64,000 nt of DNA, from NCBI GenBank assembly GCA_900548385.1, contig URKJ01000016.1, positions 26,698-90,697 of the forward strand, in the 5' to 3' direction. Below, piece after piece: positions 51,321-59,594 of the stretch (position 1 is its first letter; the number at the start of each line of letters is the position of its first letter). The notes beneath the pieces are model-generated. The model did no database searches, had not been told where the DNA came from, and was given only the letters and a program-made list of their open reading frames with translations. Made by a program: the position numbers and the translations under genes. This DNA comes from an uncultured bacterium (GTDB taxonomy: Bacteria > Verrucomicrobiota > Lentisphaeria > Victivallales > UBA1829).

Positions 51321-52513
51321 ATGAACACACCAACATCTCACTCCAGATCAAGAGTTCTGTGTATCTATGCGACCAGGCAGATAGACAGCAATTTATTTAT
51401 GAGTTCAACTATTTTCAATGGGCTGAAGAAAGGCGGATTTCAACCGGATATTATTTTTGCAGGAACCAAAGATGTTTTGAGCATATTCCATAAAAAATAC
51501 AGCCATTACTTTAATAAGGTGTACGATATTGAATTATCTTCGTCAAGGATAAAAAGATATTTAAAAAACGATTTTCAAAAAACAATTCATTCTTTTCTGC
51601 AACATTTTATTACCGACAATCTCATCAGGCCATACAGCAAGCGACAGCTAAAATCATTAAAATTAGAACAATATCAGTATATACTGTCTTTTGTTCCACC
51701 GCCGATATCCGGATTGTTGGCCCATGACATTCAGGCGATCTACAATATGCAAAATACCCCACTGATTCAATATTGGACGGACCCATTATCTTTAGGCCGT
51801 TGCAATGATATAACAGATATTCCACCATGGCGTTATTTTCATAAAAACTTGAACACAAAATATTAGGATTTGCAGATAAGATTGTTTTTTGGTATCCTTT
51901 ATTGTCTGAAATGGAACAAAAATTGCATCCGGCATTTGCCTCCAAAATGACTTGGAGTGATGTTAGCTATGTAGAACGGATACTTATTCCTCATGCACAA
52001 AATAACCAAATTATAGTGGGATTATTTGGAGCATATCAAAAAAGAGTCAGAAATATTATCCCTTTATTAAATACATTACATTATTTCCCAGAAATTAGAT
52101 TCATTTTTAGAGGAGATTCTGATATATCTATAGACCCGGTGAACTATCCAAATTTAGATATAGAAACAGGAAGACGCCCGGCAGAAGAAATAGAAATTCT
52201 TGAAAATAAATGCGATATTCTCTTGTCATTGGGTAACTTGTCTGGAATTACTCCTGCAGGAAAAACGTTTTACTATGCAAACTACGATAAACCGATTGTC
52301 TATATTGGAGACGGTCAACATAAAAAATATTTTGAAGATTATCTCAGCGGATTTGAAGACCGATATATTATCTGCGAAAATACCGTCGAAAGCATTCGTA
52401 AGGGGATAAAAAAAGCGTTGGATATTCTTCCTGTCTTCAAACTAAAAATTCCCTTAAGAATGAAACCGGAAATCATTGCCCAAAAAATATTGAGTCTGAG
52501 CACGAAACAATGA
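51321..52513 (+). pseudogene. GT4-like glycosyltransferase with a frameshift
   Basis: The first frame reads SRVLCIYATRQIDSNLFMSS, PDIIFAGTKDVLSIFHKKYS and LSFVPPPISGLLAHDIQAIY, then stops (TAG) at 51864-51866 after NLNTKY. The +2 frame continues directly through LEHKILGFADKIVFWYPLLS and then IIVGLFGAYQKRVRNIIPLL, FIFRGDSDISIDPV and CDILLSLGNLSGITPAGKTF to 52513. Together the parts fit one GT-B protein of about 397 residues. The shift is at or just after an A run (51843-51847). It is either a true mutation, a reversible slip, or a sequence error. Confidence 0.75.
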
Positions 52514-53400
52514 AAAACCAGATTTCAGCAATTGTACTGACCTTTCAGGAGGAACTTCACATTGCACGCTGTATCAAGAGTTTACAGCGTGTTTGCAGTG
52601 AAATTTTCATTGTCGACAGTTTCTCCACGGATAAAACCTGCGAAACAGCCAAATCTCTGGGTGCTCATGTGGTTCAGCATGAATACATTAATCAGGCACA
52701 ACAGTTTCAATGGGCACTGGACACTCTTCCCTGCAAGGGAGACTGGGTCATGAGACTGGATGGGGATGAATATCTGTCCGATGAGCTCGTCACAGAAATC
52801 CAAGCGAAACTTCCGGATTTTCCCGAAGATGTTACCGGCTGTAATCTTCCATTGGATGTAGTCTTTCTCGGACGGAAACTTCGCTACGGACGCAGACGCC
52901 CTCCCGCAATTTTGCGTCTGTGGAGAAATGGTGCTGTTTATATGGAACAGCGCTGGATGGATGAACGCTGTGTTTTGAAGTACGGCAAAGCAGTCACTCT
53001 GACAAATCGTTTTGTCGATCACAATCTGAATGGTTTGACCTGGTGGACACAAAAGCATAACAATTATGCCAGCCGTGAACTGGCGGTGGAAATCGGCAGC
53101 CGCTACGGATTATTCGAGGACAATGGCTCGAATCATTTGCAGCAGAGAAACAATCAGAAAAAACGTTATTATAAACTGCCCCCGTTTCTGCGTGCTTTCG
53201 CCTATTTCTTTGTCCGCTACATTCTTCTGGGCGGTTTCCTGGATGGCAAACCGGGGCTGATCTGGGCCACTCTTCAGGCATACTGGTATCGTTTTCTTAT
53301 TGATGCCAAGATGTACGAGCTCGAAACAGTTCTCGGCAAGAATCCTGAAAAAGAACAACTTCGCGAATACTTCAAAAAAAATTCAGGCTTAAAAATATAA
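52510..53400 (+). CDS. GT2-family glycosyltransferase (WaaE/KdtX-like)
   Basis: 296 residues. ISAIVLTFQEELHIARCIKS, EIFIVDSFSTDKTCETAKSL, HEYINQAQQFQWALDTLPCK and MRLDGDEYLSDELV (DXD) match the WaaE-type branch of GT2. Later RLWRNGAVYMEQRWMDE and KLPPFLRAFAYFFVRYILLG are family features; the last may be a membrane contact. It is the last transferase before the FucNAc module. Confidence 0.86.
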   Translation: MKNQISAIVLTFQEELHIARCIKSLQRVCSEIFIVDSFSTDKTCETAKSLGAHVVQHEYINQAQQFQWALDTLPCKGDWVMRLDGDEYLSDELVTEIQAKLPDFPEDVTGCNLPLDVVFLGRKLRYGRRRPPAILRLWRNGAVYMEQRWMDERCVLKYGKAVTLTNRFVDHNLNGLTWWTQKHNNYASRELAVEIGSRYGLFEDNGSNHLQQRNNQKKRYYKLPPFLRAFAYFFVRYILLGGFLDGKPGLIWATLQAYWYRFLIDAKMYELETVLGKNPEKEQLREYFKKNSGLKI

Positions 53401-53425
53401 ATATTTACGAAAGGATAACTTTTCC

Positions 53426-54460
53426 ATGTCGCTTTTCAAGGACAAAACATTATTGATTACGGGAGGAACGGGCTCATTCGGAAATGCGGTGCTTCGCCGC
53501 TTTCTGGATTCCGATATCCGTGAAATCCGCATCTTCTCGCGCGATGAAAAAAAACAGGACGATATGCGGCACGAACTGCAGAATCCTAAAGTGAAATTCT
53601 ATATCGGCAACATCCGCGACCGTCAGAGTATTGATATGGCAATGGAAGGAGTCGATTATGTCTTCTCCGCCGCCGCGCTCAAACAGGTTCCCAGTTGCGA
53701 ATTCTTTCCTCTGCAGGCGGTGCAGACCAACGTGATCGGTACCAATAATGTACTGGAAGCCGCCATCGCGCACAAGGTGAAAAATGTGGTCGTCCTTTCT
53801 ACCGACAAAGCGGCGTATCCGATCAATGCCATGGGAATTTCCAAAGCGATGATGGAAAAAGTTGCCATTGCCCGCGGACGCGCCCTCGGTCTGGATGCCG
53901 GCACAACCATCTGCTGTACCCGTTACGGCAATGTGATGGGGTCCCGCGGGTCGGTTATTCCGCTATGGGTCGATCAGATCAAATCCGGCAAGCCGATCAC
54001 GATCACCAATCCGGAAATGACCCGTTTCATGATGACTCTCGATGATGCGGTTGACCTGGTGATTTATGCCTGGCAGCATGGTGAAAACGGCGATCTCTTC
54101 GTACAAAAAGCCCCGGCAGCTACACTGGTCGTACTGGCGCAGGCACTCAAGGAACTTTACAACTCCGATGCGGAAATCAAAGTCATTGGAACGCGTCACG
54201 GCGAAAAACTCTACGAGACACTGGTCACCCGCGAAGAGATGGCGAAAGCAATCGACATGGGGGGCTACTATCGCGTCCCATGCGACACCCGCGACCTCAA
54301 TTACGACAAATATTTCATCGAAGGTTCCGAAAAAATAAACGAGGTTGACACCTATCACTCCCACAATACCAGGCGTCTGGATGTGGCGGAGATGAAAGAA
54401 CTGCTCAAGAAACTTAAACTGATCCGTCAGGATCTGGGGCTCGGCAATGGCGGCTGTTGA
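53426..54460 (+). CDS. capE: UDP-GlcNAc 4,6-dehydratase/5-epimerase (CapE/WbjB/FnlA)
   Basis: 344 residues. TLLITGGTGSFGNAVLRRFL (residues 9-28), RDEKKQDDMRHELQN, IGNIRDRQSIDMAM, 'AAALKQVPSCEFFPLQAVQT', LSTDKAAYPINAMGISKAMM and RYGNVMGSRGSVIPL are the inverting-dehydratase pattern. It starts the UDP-N-acetyl-L-fucosamine pathway from UDP-GlcNAc. The Met-x3-Lys (MGISK) active site is normal here. The GC content is back up to that of the flanks. The next gene overlaps the end by 14 bases. Confidence 0.9.
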   Translation: MSLFKDKTLLITGGTGSFGNAVLRRFLDSDIREIRIFSRDEKKQDDMRHELQNPKVKFYIGNIRDRQSIDMAMEGVDYVFSAAALKQVPSCEFFPLQAVQTNVIGTNNVLEAAIAHKVKNVVVLSTDKAAYPINAMGISKAMMEKVAIARGRALGLDAGTTICCTRYGNVMGSRGSVIPLWVDQIKSGKPITITNPEMTRFMMTLDDAVDLVIYAWQHGENGDLFVQKAPAATLVVLAQALKELYNSDAEIKVIGTRHGEKLYETLVTREEMAKAIDMGGYYRVPCDTRDLNYDKYFIEGSEKINEVDTYHSHNTRRLDVAEMKELLKKLKLIRQDLGLGNGGC

Positions 54461-54890
54461 AGTGATCCAGGGGGAGATCTTTCAGGATGCCCGCGGCAAA
54501 ATCTCCTCGCTCAATTCATTCCGTTTTCCGGGCGTCTCGCGTGTTTATTTTCTCCATCATCCGGATACCTCCGTGGTGCGCGGCTGGAACGGACACCGTC
54601 TGGAAAAAAAATGGTTTTACTGTGTCCACGGAGCATTCACGCTCGGTCTGGTTGAGATCGACAACTGGGAAAGTCCCTCCAGAACCCTTCAGCCGCAGCT
54701 CTTCAACCTGACCGAAAACGACAGCCGGATTGTCTGTGTTCCGGAAGGTTACGCCAGCTGTATGCGGGCGGAAATCCCCGGTTCGGTGCTGATGGTGTTC
54801 TCCGGCAAGACGCTCGACGAGGCAATGGCGCTCTCCGACAGTTACCGCTATGACAAAAATTACTGGTTCAACTGGGATGATATAAAATGA
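54447..54890 (+). CDS. WxcM/FdtA-like cupin, putative sugar isomerase/epimerase
   Basis: 147 residues with a cupin core: GEIFQDARGKISSLNSFRFP, GWNGHRLEKKWFYCVHGAFT and IVCVPEGYASCMRAEIPGSV. This resembles the dTDP-4-keto-6-deoxyhexose 3,4-ketoisomerase and RmlC-like families. It is inserted between capE and capF, so it may help in a sugar-nucleotide step, but its reaction is not established. It overlaps both neighbours (14 and 4 bases). Confidence 0.65.
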   Translation: MAAVEVIQGEIFQDARGKISSLNSFRFPGVSRVYFLHHPDTSVVRGWNGHRLEKKWFYCVHGAFTLGLVEIDNWESPSRTLQPQLFNLTENDSRIVCVPEGYASCMRAEIPGSVLMVFSGKTLDEAMALSDSYRYDKNYWFNWDDIK

Positions 54891-56008
54891 TTCGAGTCGG
54901 AATTACCGGACAGGCCGGCTTTGTCGGCACCCATCTTTACAACTATCTCGACACACTGAGTGAAGAGTTCGAACGGATTCCGTTCGAGGACAGTTTCTTT
55001 CAGGATGAAGCCAAGCTCCGCGCCTTTGTGCGGCAGTGCGATGCAATCGTACATCTGGCGGCGATGAACCGTCACCCGGATCCGCAGGTGATCTACAACA
55101 CCAATATTCAACTGGTCAAACAGCTGATCGCCGCACTTGAAGCGGAACAGGTTTCCCCGCACATTCTCTTTTCCAGCTCCACGCAGGAAGAACGCAACAA
55201 TCCTTACGGTGACAGCAAGAAAGAAGGACGCCGTCTGCTGCGCGAATGGGCGGAACGCTGTCACGGCAAGTTTACCGGCTGCATTATCCCCAATGTATTC
55301 GGTCCTTTCGGACGTCCCAACTACAATTCGGTAGTCGCCACGTTCTGCCACCGCCTGACTCACGGCGAAACGCCGGAAATTCAGACCGACGGCTCAATCA
55401 AACTCATCTATGTGGGCGATCTCTGCAAAGAGTTTGTCAGCCGTATCCGTTCGGGAAAAAGCGAAGATCCCTCTCCGATTCCGTGGGGAGCGGAAAGGAA
55501 AGTCTCCGAACTGCTGGCGTATTTCATGCGTTTCAAGGAACAGTATTTCGGGAAAGGCGAATTTCCCAAACTCGAAACGCCCTTTGAAATTCAGTTGTTC
55601 AATACGTTCTGCGGCTATATCGACACGGAGAAGTTTTATCCGTTTCATCTGGTAAAGCACACCGACAGCCGCGGAACGTTTGTGGAAACCGTCAAACTGC
55701 ACGACCTCGGCGGACTGGTCTCGTTTTCGACCACTCATCCGGGCATCACGCGGGGCAACCACTATCACACCCGCAAAATCGAACGGTTCGCAGTGATCAA
55801 GGGCAAAGCCCGCATCGAACTGCGCAAGATCGGAAGCGACAAAAAGATGAGCTTTGAACTGGACGGTGAACAGCCCTCTTTCGTGGACATGCCGGTCTGG
55901 CACACCCACAATATCACCAATATCGGCGATGAAGATCTTTACACGATTTTCTGGATCAACGAATTTTACAACCCGGCCGACCCGGATACATTTTTTGAAG
56001 AGGTATAA
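54887..56008 (+). CDS. capF: Bifunctional SDR-cupin reductase of the UDP-FucNAc pathway (CapF/WbjC)
   Basis: 373 residues. The SDR domain starts IRVGITGQAGFVGTHLYNYL, followed by FSSSTQEERNNPYGDSKKEG (Tyr-x3-Lys) and CIIPNVFGPFGRPNYNSVVA. The C-terminal cupin begins KHTDSRGTFVETVKLHD and has GITRGNHYHTRKIERFAVIK and MPVWHTHNITNIGDEDLYTI, with the metal-binding His. The domain pair (SDR then cupin) is specific for CapF, which epimerises at C-3 and reduces at C-4. Overlaps the cupin gene by 4 bases. Confidence 0.92.
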   Translation: MIRVGITGQAGFVGTHLYNYLDTLSEEFERIPFEDSFFQDEAKLRAFVRQCDAIVHLAAMNRHPDPQVIYNTNIQLVKQLIAALEAEQVSPHILFSSSTQEERNNPYGDSKKEGRRLLREWAERCHGKFTGCIIPNVFGPFGRPNYNSVVATFCHRLTHGETPEIQTDGSIKLIYVGDLCKEFVSRIRSGKSEDPSPIPWGAERKVSELLAYFMRFKEQYFGKGEFPKLETPFEIQLFNTFCGYIDTEKFYPFHLVKHTDSRGTFVETVKLHDLGGLVSFSTTHPGITRGNHYHTRKIERFAVIKGKARIELRKIGSDKKMSFELDGEQPSFVDMPVWHTHNITNIGDEDLYTIFWINEFYNPADPDTFFEEV

Positions 56009-56011
56009 GCA

Positions 56012-57169
56012 ATGGAAAAGTCGAAACTGAAAGTAATGTCGATTGTCGGGACGCGTCCGGAGATTATCCGGCTCGCCGCCGTGATCAAGCGTCTGGAACA
56101 GCATCTTGATCACAAGATGATTCATACCGGACAGAACTATGACTACGAACTCAATCAGGTATTCTTTGACGATCTGGGGCTGAGAAAACCGGACTACTAT
56201 CTGGGAGTCGATACCTCCAGTCTGGGCCATGTACTGGGAGAGACACTGATCAAGGTTGAAGAGATTTTCCGGGCGGAGAAACCGGATGCCGTGTTAATTC
56301 TCGGCGACACCAATGCCGCCATTGCCGGAATTATGGCGAAACGCATGAAGATTCCGATTTACCACATGGAAGCGGGCAACCGTTCGTTTGACCTCAATGT
56401 CCCGGAAGAAATCAACCGCCGGATCATCGACCATATTGCCGATTTCAATCTGGTCTACACGGAAAACTCCCGCCGTCATCTGCTTGCAGAAGGCTTGAAA
56501 CACCGCCATGTCTACGTCACCGGTTCTCCGATGTACGAGGTGCTGACCGGCTACATGGACAAAATCAGACAGTCCGACGTCCTCAACAAGCTGAACCTCA
56601 AGGAAAAGGAATATTTTCTGGTAAGCTGTCACCGCGAAGAAAACGTGGATTATCCCGGCAATCTGCGTAAAATCATCTTCTTTCTCAATTCTGTGGCGGA
56701 AAAATACAATATGCCGGTGGTGGTCTCAACCCATCCGCGCACCCGCAAACGCATCAAGGCTTTGGGCGACATTCACATTGATTCCCGGATTCAGTGGCTG
56801 AAACCCTTCGGCTTCTTTGATTACAATGCCCTGCAGCTTCACGCGAAATGCACGATCTCCGATTCCGGCACGATCAGCGAAGAATCCAGCATGCTGAACT
56901 TCCCCGCGGTGACAATCCGTCAGGCTCTGGAGCGACCCGAAGCTCTTGATGCCGGCACGATCATCATGACCGGGCTCGACCCGGAAACAGTACTGGATGC
57001 CATTGCTCTGGTGATTCAGGAGTTTGAAGAAAACGGCGGCAGATACGACCGGATCTGCCCGGAGTACCAGGTCTCCAATACCTCCTGGCGCGTACTCAAA
57101 CTTATCCTCGGCACGGCGAAGCTCGCCAACCGATGGCAGGGCATTGAGCTGAAAGAAGAAAGCAGATAA
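56012..57169 (+). CDS. capG: UDP-N-acetyl-L-talosamine 2-epimerase (CapG/WbjD, WecB family)
   Basis: 385 residues. VMSIVGTRPEIIRLAAVIKR, HTGQNYDYELNQVFFDDLGL, LILGDTNAAIAGIMAKRMK, IYHMEAGNRSFDLNVPEEIN, HREENVDYPGNLRKIIFF and SDSGTISEESSMLNFPAVTI are the UDP-HexNAc 2-epimerase motifs. It performs the last step to UDP-L-FucNAc. It is 3 bases after capF and is the final gene of the locus; a perfect hairpin follows. Confidence 0.9.
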   Translation: MEKSKLKVMSIVGTRPEIIRLAAVIKRLEQHLDHKMIHTGQNYDYELNQVFFDDLGLRKPDYYLGVDTSSLGHVLGETLIKVEEIFRAEKPDAVLILGDTNAAIAGIMAKRMKIPIYHMEAGNRSFDLNVPEEINRRIIDHIADFNLVYTENSRRHLLAEGLKHRHVYVTGSPMYEVLTGYMDKIRQSDVLNKLNLKEKEYFLVSCHREENVDYPGNLRKIIFFLNSVAEKYNMPVVVSTHPRTRKRIKALGDIHIDSRIQWLKPFGFFDYNALQLHAKCTISDSGTISEESSMLNFPAVTIRQALERPEALDAGTIIMTGLDPETVLDAIALVIQEFEENGGRYDRICPEYQVSNTSWRVLKLILGTAKLANRWQGIELKEESR

Positions 57170-57190
57170 CACACGCTTTTATTGAGATCC

Positions 57191-57229
57191 CCGTTATGGA
57201 TGATAATCCGGATTTATCATCCATAACGG
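57191..57229. terminator. Perfect 16-base hairpin after capG
   Basis: Arms 57191-57206 and 57214-57229 pair completely with a 7-base loop. No T tract follows on either strand. Confidence 0.6.
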
Positions 57230-57382
57230 CTGCAATTCATGGCAAAGTTCATCACTGCCGGATTATGAATCAAACCGATGAAGGAAATAAAACTCGTGTT
57301 CCGGCAATCAGATATGGACATATTCCTGTCGTTCTTCCCGATAAAAATATTCCATACTTTCTTAATTTTTCTCCTGCAGCAC

Positions 57383-57411
57383 TTGACATTCCACTAACCT
57401 TGTGTTATCAT
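57383..57411 (+). promoter_or_regulatory. Strong sigma-70-type promoter before the esterase gene
   Basis: TTGACA (57383-57388), 17-base spacer and TATCAT (57406-57411), 77 bases before ATG 57488. Confidence 0.75.
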
Positions 57412-57487
57412 TATACAATAGGAATGAAGAGATTGTTCATTTCTTCATAAAATGTTTACAAACCATATAACAAAAAGAAGGTGAAAA

Positions 57488-59458
57488 ATGATGAAGTTTT
57501 CACGTCTTGCATTTCCGGCACTGGCTCTCGCGGCACTGCCGCTTGCGGCGGACGTTCCCGAACTGGAGAAACTGGTCCCCGAAGCCAAAGGGTATGAACT
57601 GATCTATAAGTTCAGTCCCATACAGACCCGCAACAAACAATATGAAGTGGACAACAGCGAAGCACTTTCCGGAACGCTGAAACGGCTCGGTTATCTGCTG
57701 AAACTCACCGACAAGCAGGGAAAAGAAACATGGGTGTATGCGGAAATGGATCCGTTCACTCAGGACCTTGTCAAAGTCGGGCGGCCCGACAGCGCAAGCG
57801 GCATCATTCAGGACTATGTCAACAATCTGAAAGTCGCCTCCAATGTTCCCGGCGTCGAAACCGGAACCTTTGAAAAAGGAAATGTCGAATTCTGGCAGAC
57901 CAATTACGGCGGCAACAACGCGAAAAAGATCCCCGGAGCAACCGGTCGGTATGACTTCGGCGATTCAGCACAGGCGAACAATGCCACCGGACACGGCTCC
58001 ATGCAGGTTCACAACTTCCTGAAAAAACAGACCGTTTTCGCCTACAACCGGCACGGTGATCCCAACTGCGAGCTCGGAATCGGCAATAATCCGAAAGGAA
58101 ATCCCGACTGGACATTCCAGCAGACCGGAAAGCAGTACAAGACAACGGAAATGTACGTTGTCGGCAAATTTGACAATCTGAAAAAAGTCACTCCGCTCAA
58201 GGTCGATCACAGCAAGATCAAGTTTTCCGCGAAACTCGACCGCGACAATCCGAACTACAAACCCGGCGAACCGATGAAATTCACATTCCTTGTGGATTTT
58301 GCCGGTCAGCAGCTCCCGGAAAAGCCCTATACGCTCTTCTGGAAACGGACCGGGGACGACGGCATAACCAAAAGCGGAACGGTGAACGTCGTTCCCAATC
58401 AGCCCGTCGAAGTGACTGTCAGCTCCGACAAACCCGGATTTGTCCGCGTTGAAGCCTGGCTGCGCGACCACAGAGGACGCAATGTCACCGTCAGCTATCC
58501 GCATCCCTGGAACAAAAAAGCAAAAATTGCCCGCAGCAAAGCATTCGACGGCGGAGCCGGAGTACAGATCGACACTCTGAAACAGGCGGTCGCCGAACCG
58601 GCTGATTTTGATGCATTCTGGGCAAAGCAGAAAGCGAAACTCGACAAGGTCCCGCTGAAATACACCATGACCGAAGTCAAACCGTCCAATGCCAAAGTCA
58701 AACAGTACGCGGTTTCCATCGACTGCGCCGGACCGCGTCCCGTTACCGGCTACCTGACTCTCCCCGTCGATGCCAAACCGAAATCCCTGAAAGCCGTCGT
58801 CAATTATCAGGGGTACGGAACCGGAGTTCAGAAACCCGGCGGTCATCTTCCGGGCAACCAGATCAATTTCCATGTCAACGCGCACGGTTATGACCTCGGC
58901 AAAGATGCCGCATATTACAAGGATTTCTTTGCAAAGATCAAGTCCAACAACCAGATTTACGCATTCGATCCCAAGCAGAATGCGGATCCGGAACAGGCCT
59001 ATTTCAACGGCATGGCGCTGCGCGTGATGCGTTCGCTCCAGTTCGTCAAATCCCTCCCGCAGTGGGATGGCAAGAATCTCCAGGCGAACGGCGGAAGCCA
59101 GGGCGGCCTGCAGACCGTCTGGGCGGCGGCGCTTGATCCGCAGGTCAACCTTGCCACTCCGAACGTTCCGTGGTGCGCAGACTTCGGTGCAACCACCATC
59201 AAACGGCTCAACGGCTGGAGACCTTCCTATGTTCCCGGCCTGAACTACTACGACATCGTCAACCATGCAAAACGCATTCCGAAAACCTGTCAGGTCAACA
59301 TCACCAAGGCGGGACTCGGCGATTATGTGTGCCCGCCCTCCGGCGTGACGATCCTTTACAACAACATCACCGCTCCCAAAAAGATCAAATATGTTCAGGG
59401 CGGAGATCATGGATTCAATCCCCCGCAGCCTCAGACCTTCACGGTGGAATCCAAATAA
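57488..59458 (+). CDS. Secreted acetyl-xylan-esterase-like alpha/beta hydrolase
   Basis: 656 residues with a signal peptide (MMKFSRLAFPALALAALPLA, cleaved near ADV). The first ~230 residues form a domain without recognised motif. From about 360 the CE7/AXE1-like fold appears: ADFDAFWAKQKAKLDKVPLK, RPVTGYLTLPVDAKPKSLKA, NYQGYG, nucleophile Ser in ANGGSQGGLQTVWAAALDPQ (about 537), and a His in QGGDHGFNPPQ near the end. It would remove acetyl groups from plant polysaccharide. Start 57488 or 57491 are equal choices; AAGAAGGTG is just ahead. Confidence 0.75.
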   Translation: MMKFSRLAFPALALAALPLAADVPELEKLVPEAKGYELIYKFSPIQTRNKQYEVDNSEALSGTLKRLGYLLKLTDKQGKETWVYAEMDPFTQDLVKVGRPDSASGIIQDYVNNLKVASNVPGVETGTFEKGNVEFWQTNYGGNNAKKIPGATGRYDFGDSAQANNATGHGSMQVHNFLKKQTVFAYNRHGDPNCELGIGNNPKGNPDWTFQQTGKQYKTTEMYVVGKFDNLKKVTPLKVDHSKIKFSAKLDRDNPNYKPGEPMKFTFLVDFAGQQLPEKPYTLFWKRTGDDGITKSGTVNVVPNQPVEVTVSSDKPGFVRVEAWLRDHRGRNVTVSYPHPWNKKAKIARSKAFDGGAGVQIDTLKQAVAEPADFDAFWAKQKAKLDKVPLKYTMTEVKPSNAKVKQYAVSIDCAGPRPVTGYLTLPVDAKPKSLKAVVNYQGYGTGVQKPGGHLPGNQINFHVNAHGYDLGKDAAYYKDFFAKIKSNNQIYAFDPKQNADPEQAYFNGMALRVMRSLQFVKSLPQWDGKNLQANGGSQGGLQTVWAAALDPQVNLATPNVPWCADFGATTIKRLNGWRPSYVPGLNYYDIVNHAKRIPKTCQVNITKAGLGDYVCPPSGVTILYNNITAPKKIKYVQGGDHGFNPPQPQTFTVESK

Positions 59459-59482
59459 AAACGTCTCACGACGGCATATCAG

Positions 59483-59507
59483 AGCCGGGCGAACCGCCCG
59501 GCTTTTT
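59483..59507 (+). terminator. Rho-independent terminator after the esterase
   Basis: A 9-base stem (AGCCGGGCG, CGCCCGGCT) with a 3-base loop is followed by a T run. Confidence 0.85.
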
Positions 59508-59594
59508 CATTTTTCCTTACGAATGCGATTGAAAAACGCGCAATTCAGATGTATTTTACCGCATGATTTTCAACATAGAACAAAAGGTGGACAC

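Larger units (their letters stand above)
57170..57487. other. Spacer after the polysaccharide locus with hairpin and promoter
   Basis: 318 bases. A perfect 16-base hairpin (57191-57229) lies 22 bases beyond the capG stop, and a near-consensus promoter (57383-57411) points to the esterase. A short ORF overlapping this area has no family features. Confidence 0.7.

Noticed and set aside
26490..57169. Idea that the whole locus is a mobile island with attachment sites
   Set aside because: No integrase, tRNA target or flanking direct repeats were seen.
57196..57450. An 84-codon frame after capG
   Set aside because: It starts inside the 16-base hairpin and spans the promoter of the esterase; no protein-like pattern.
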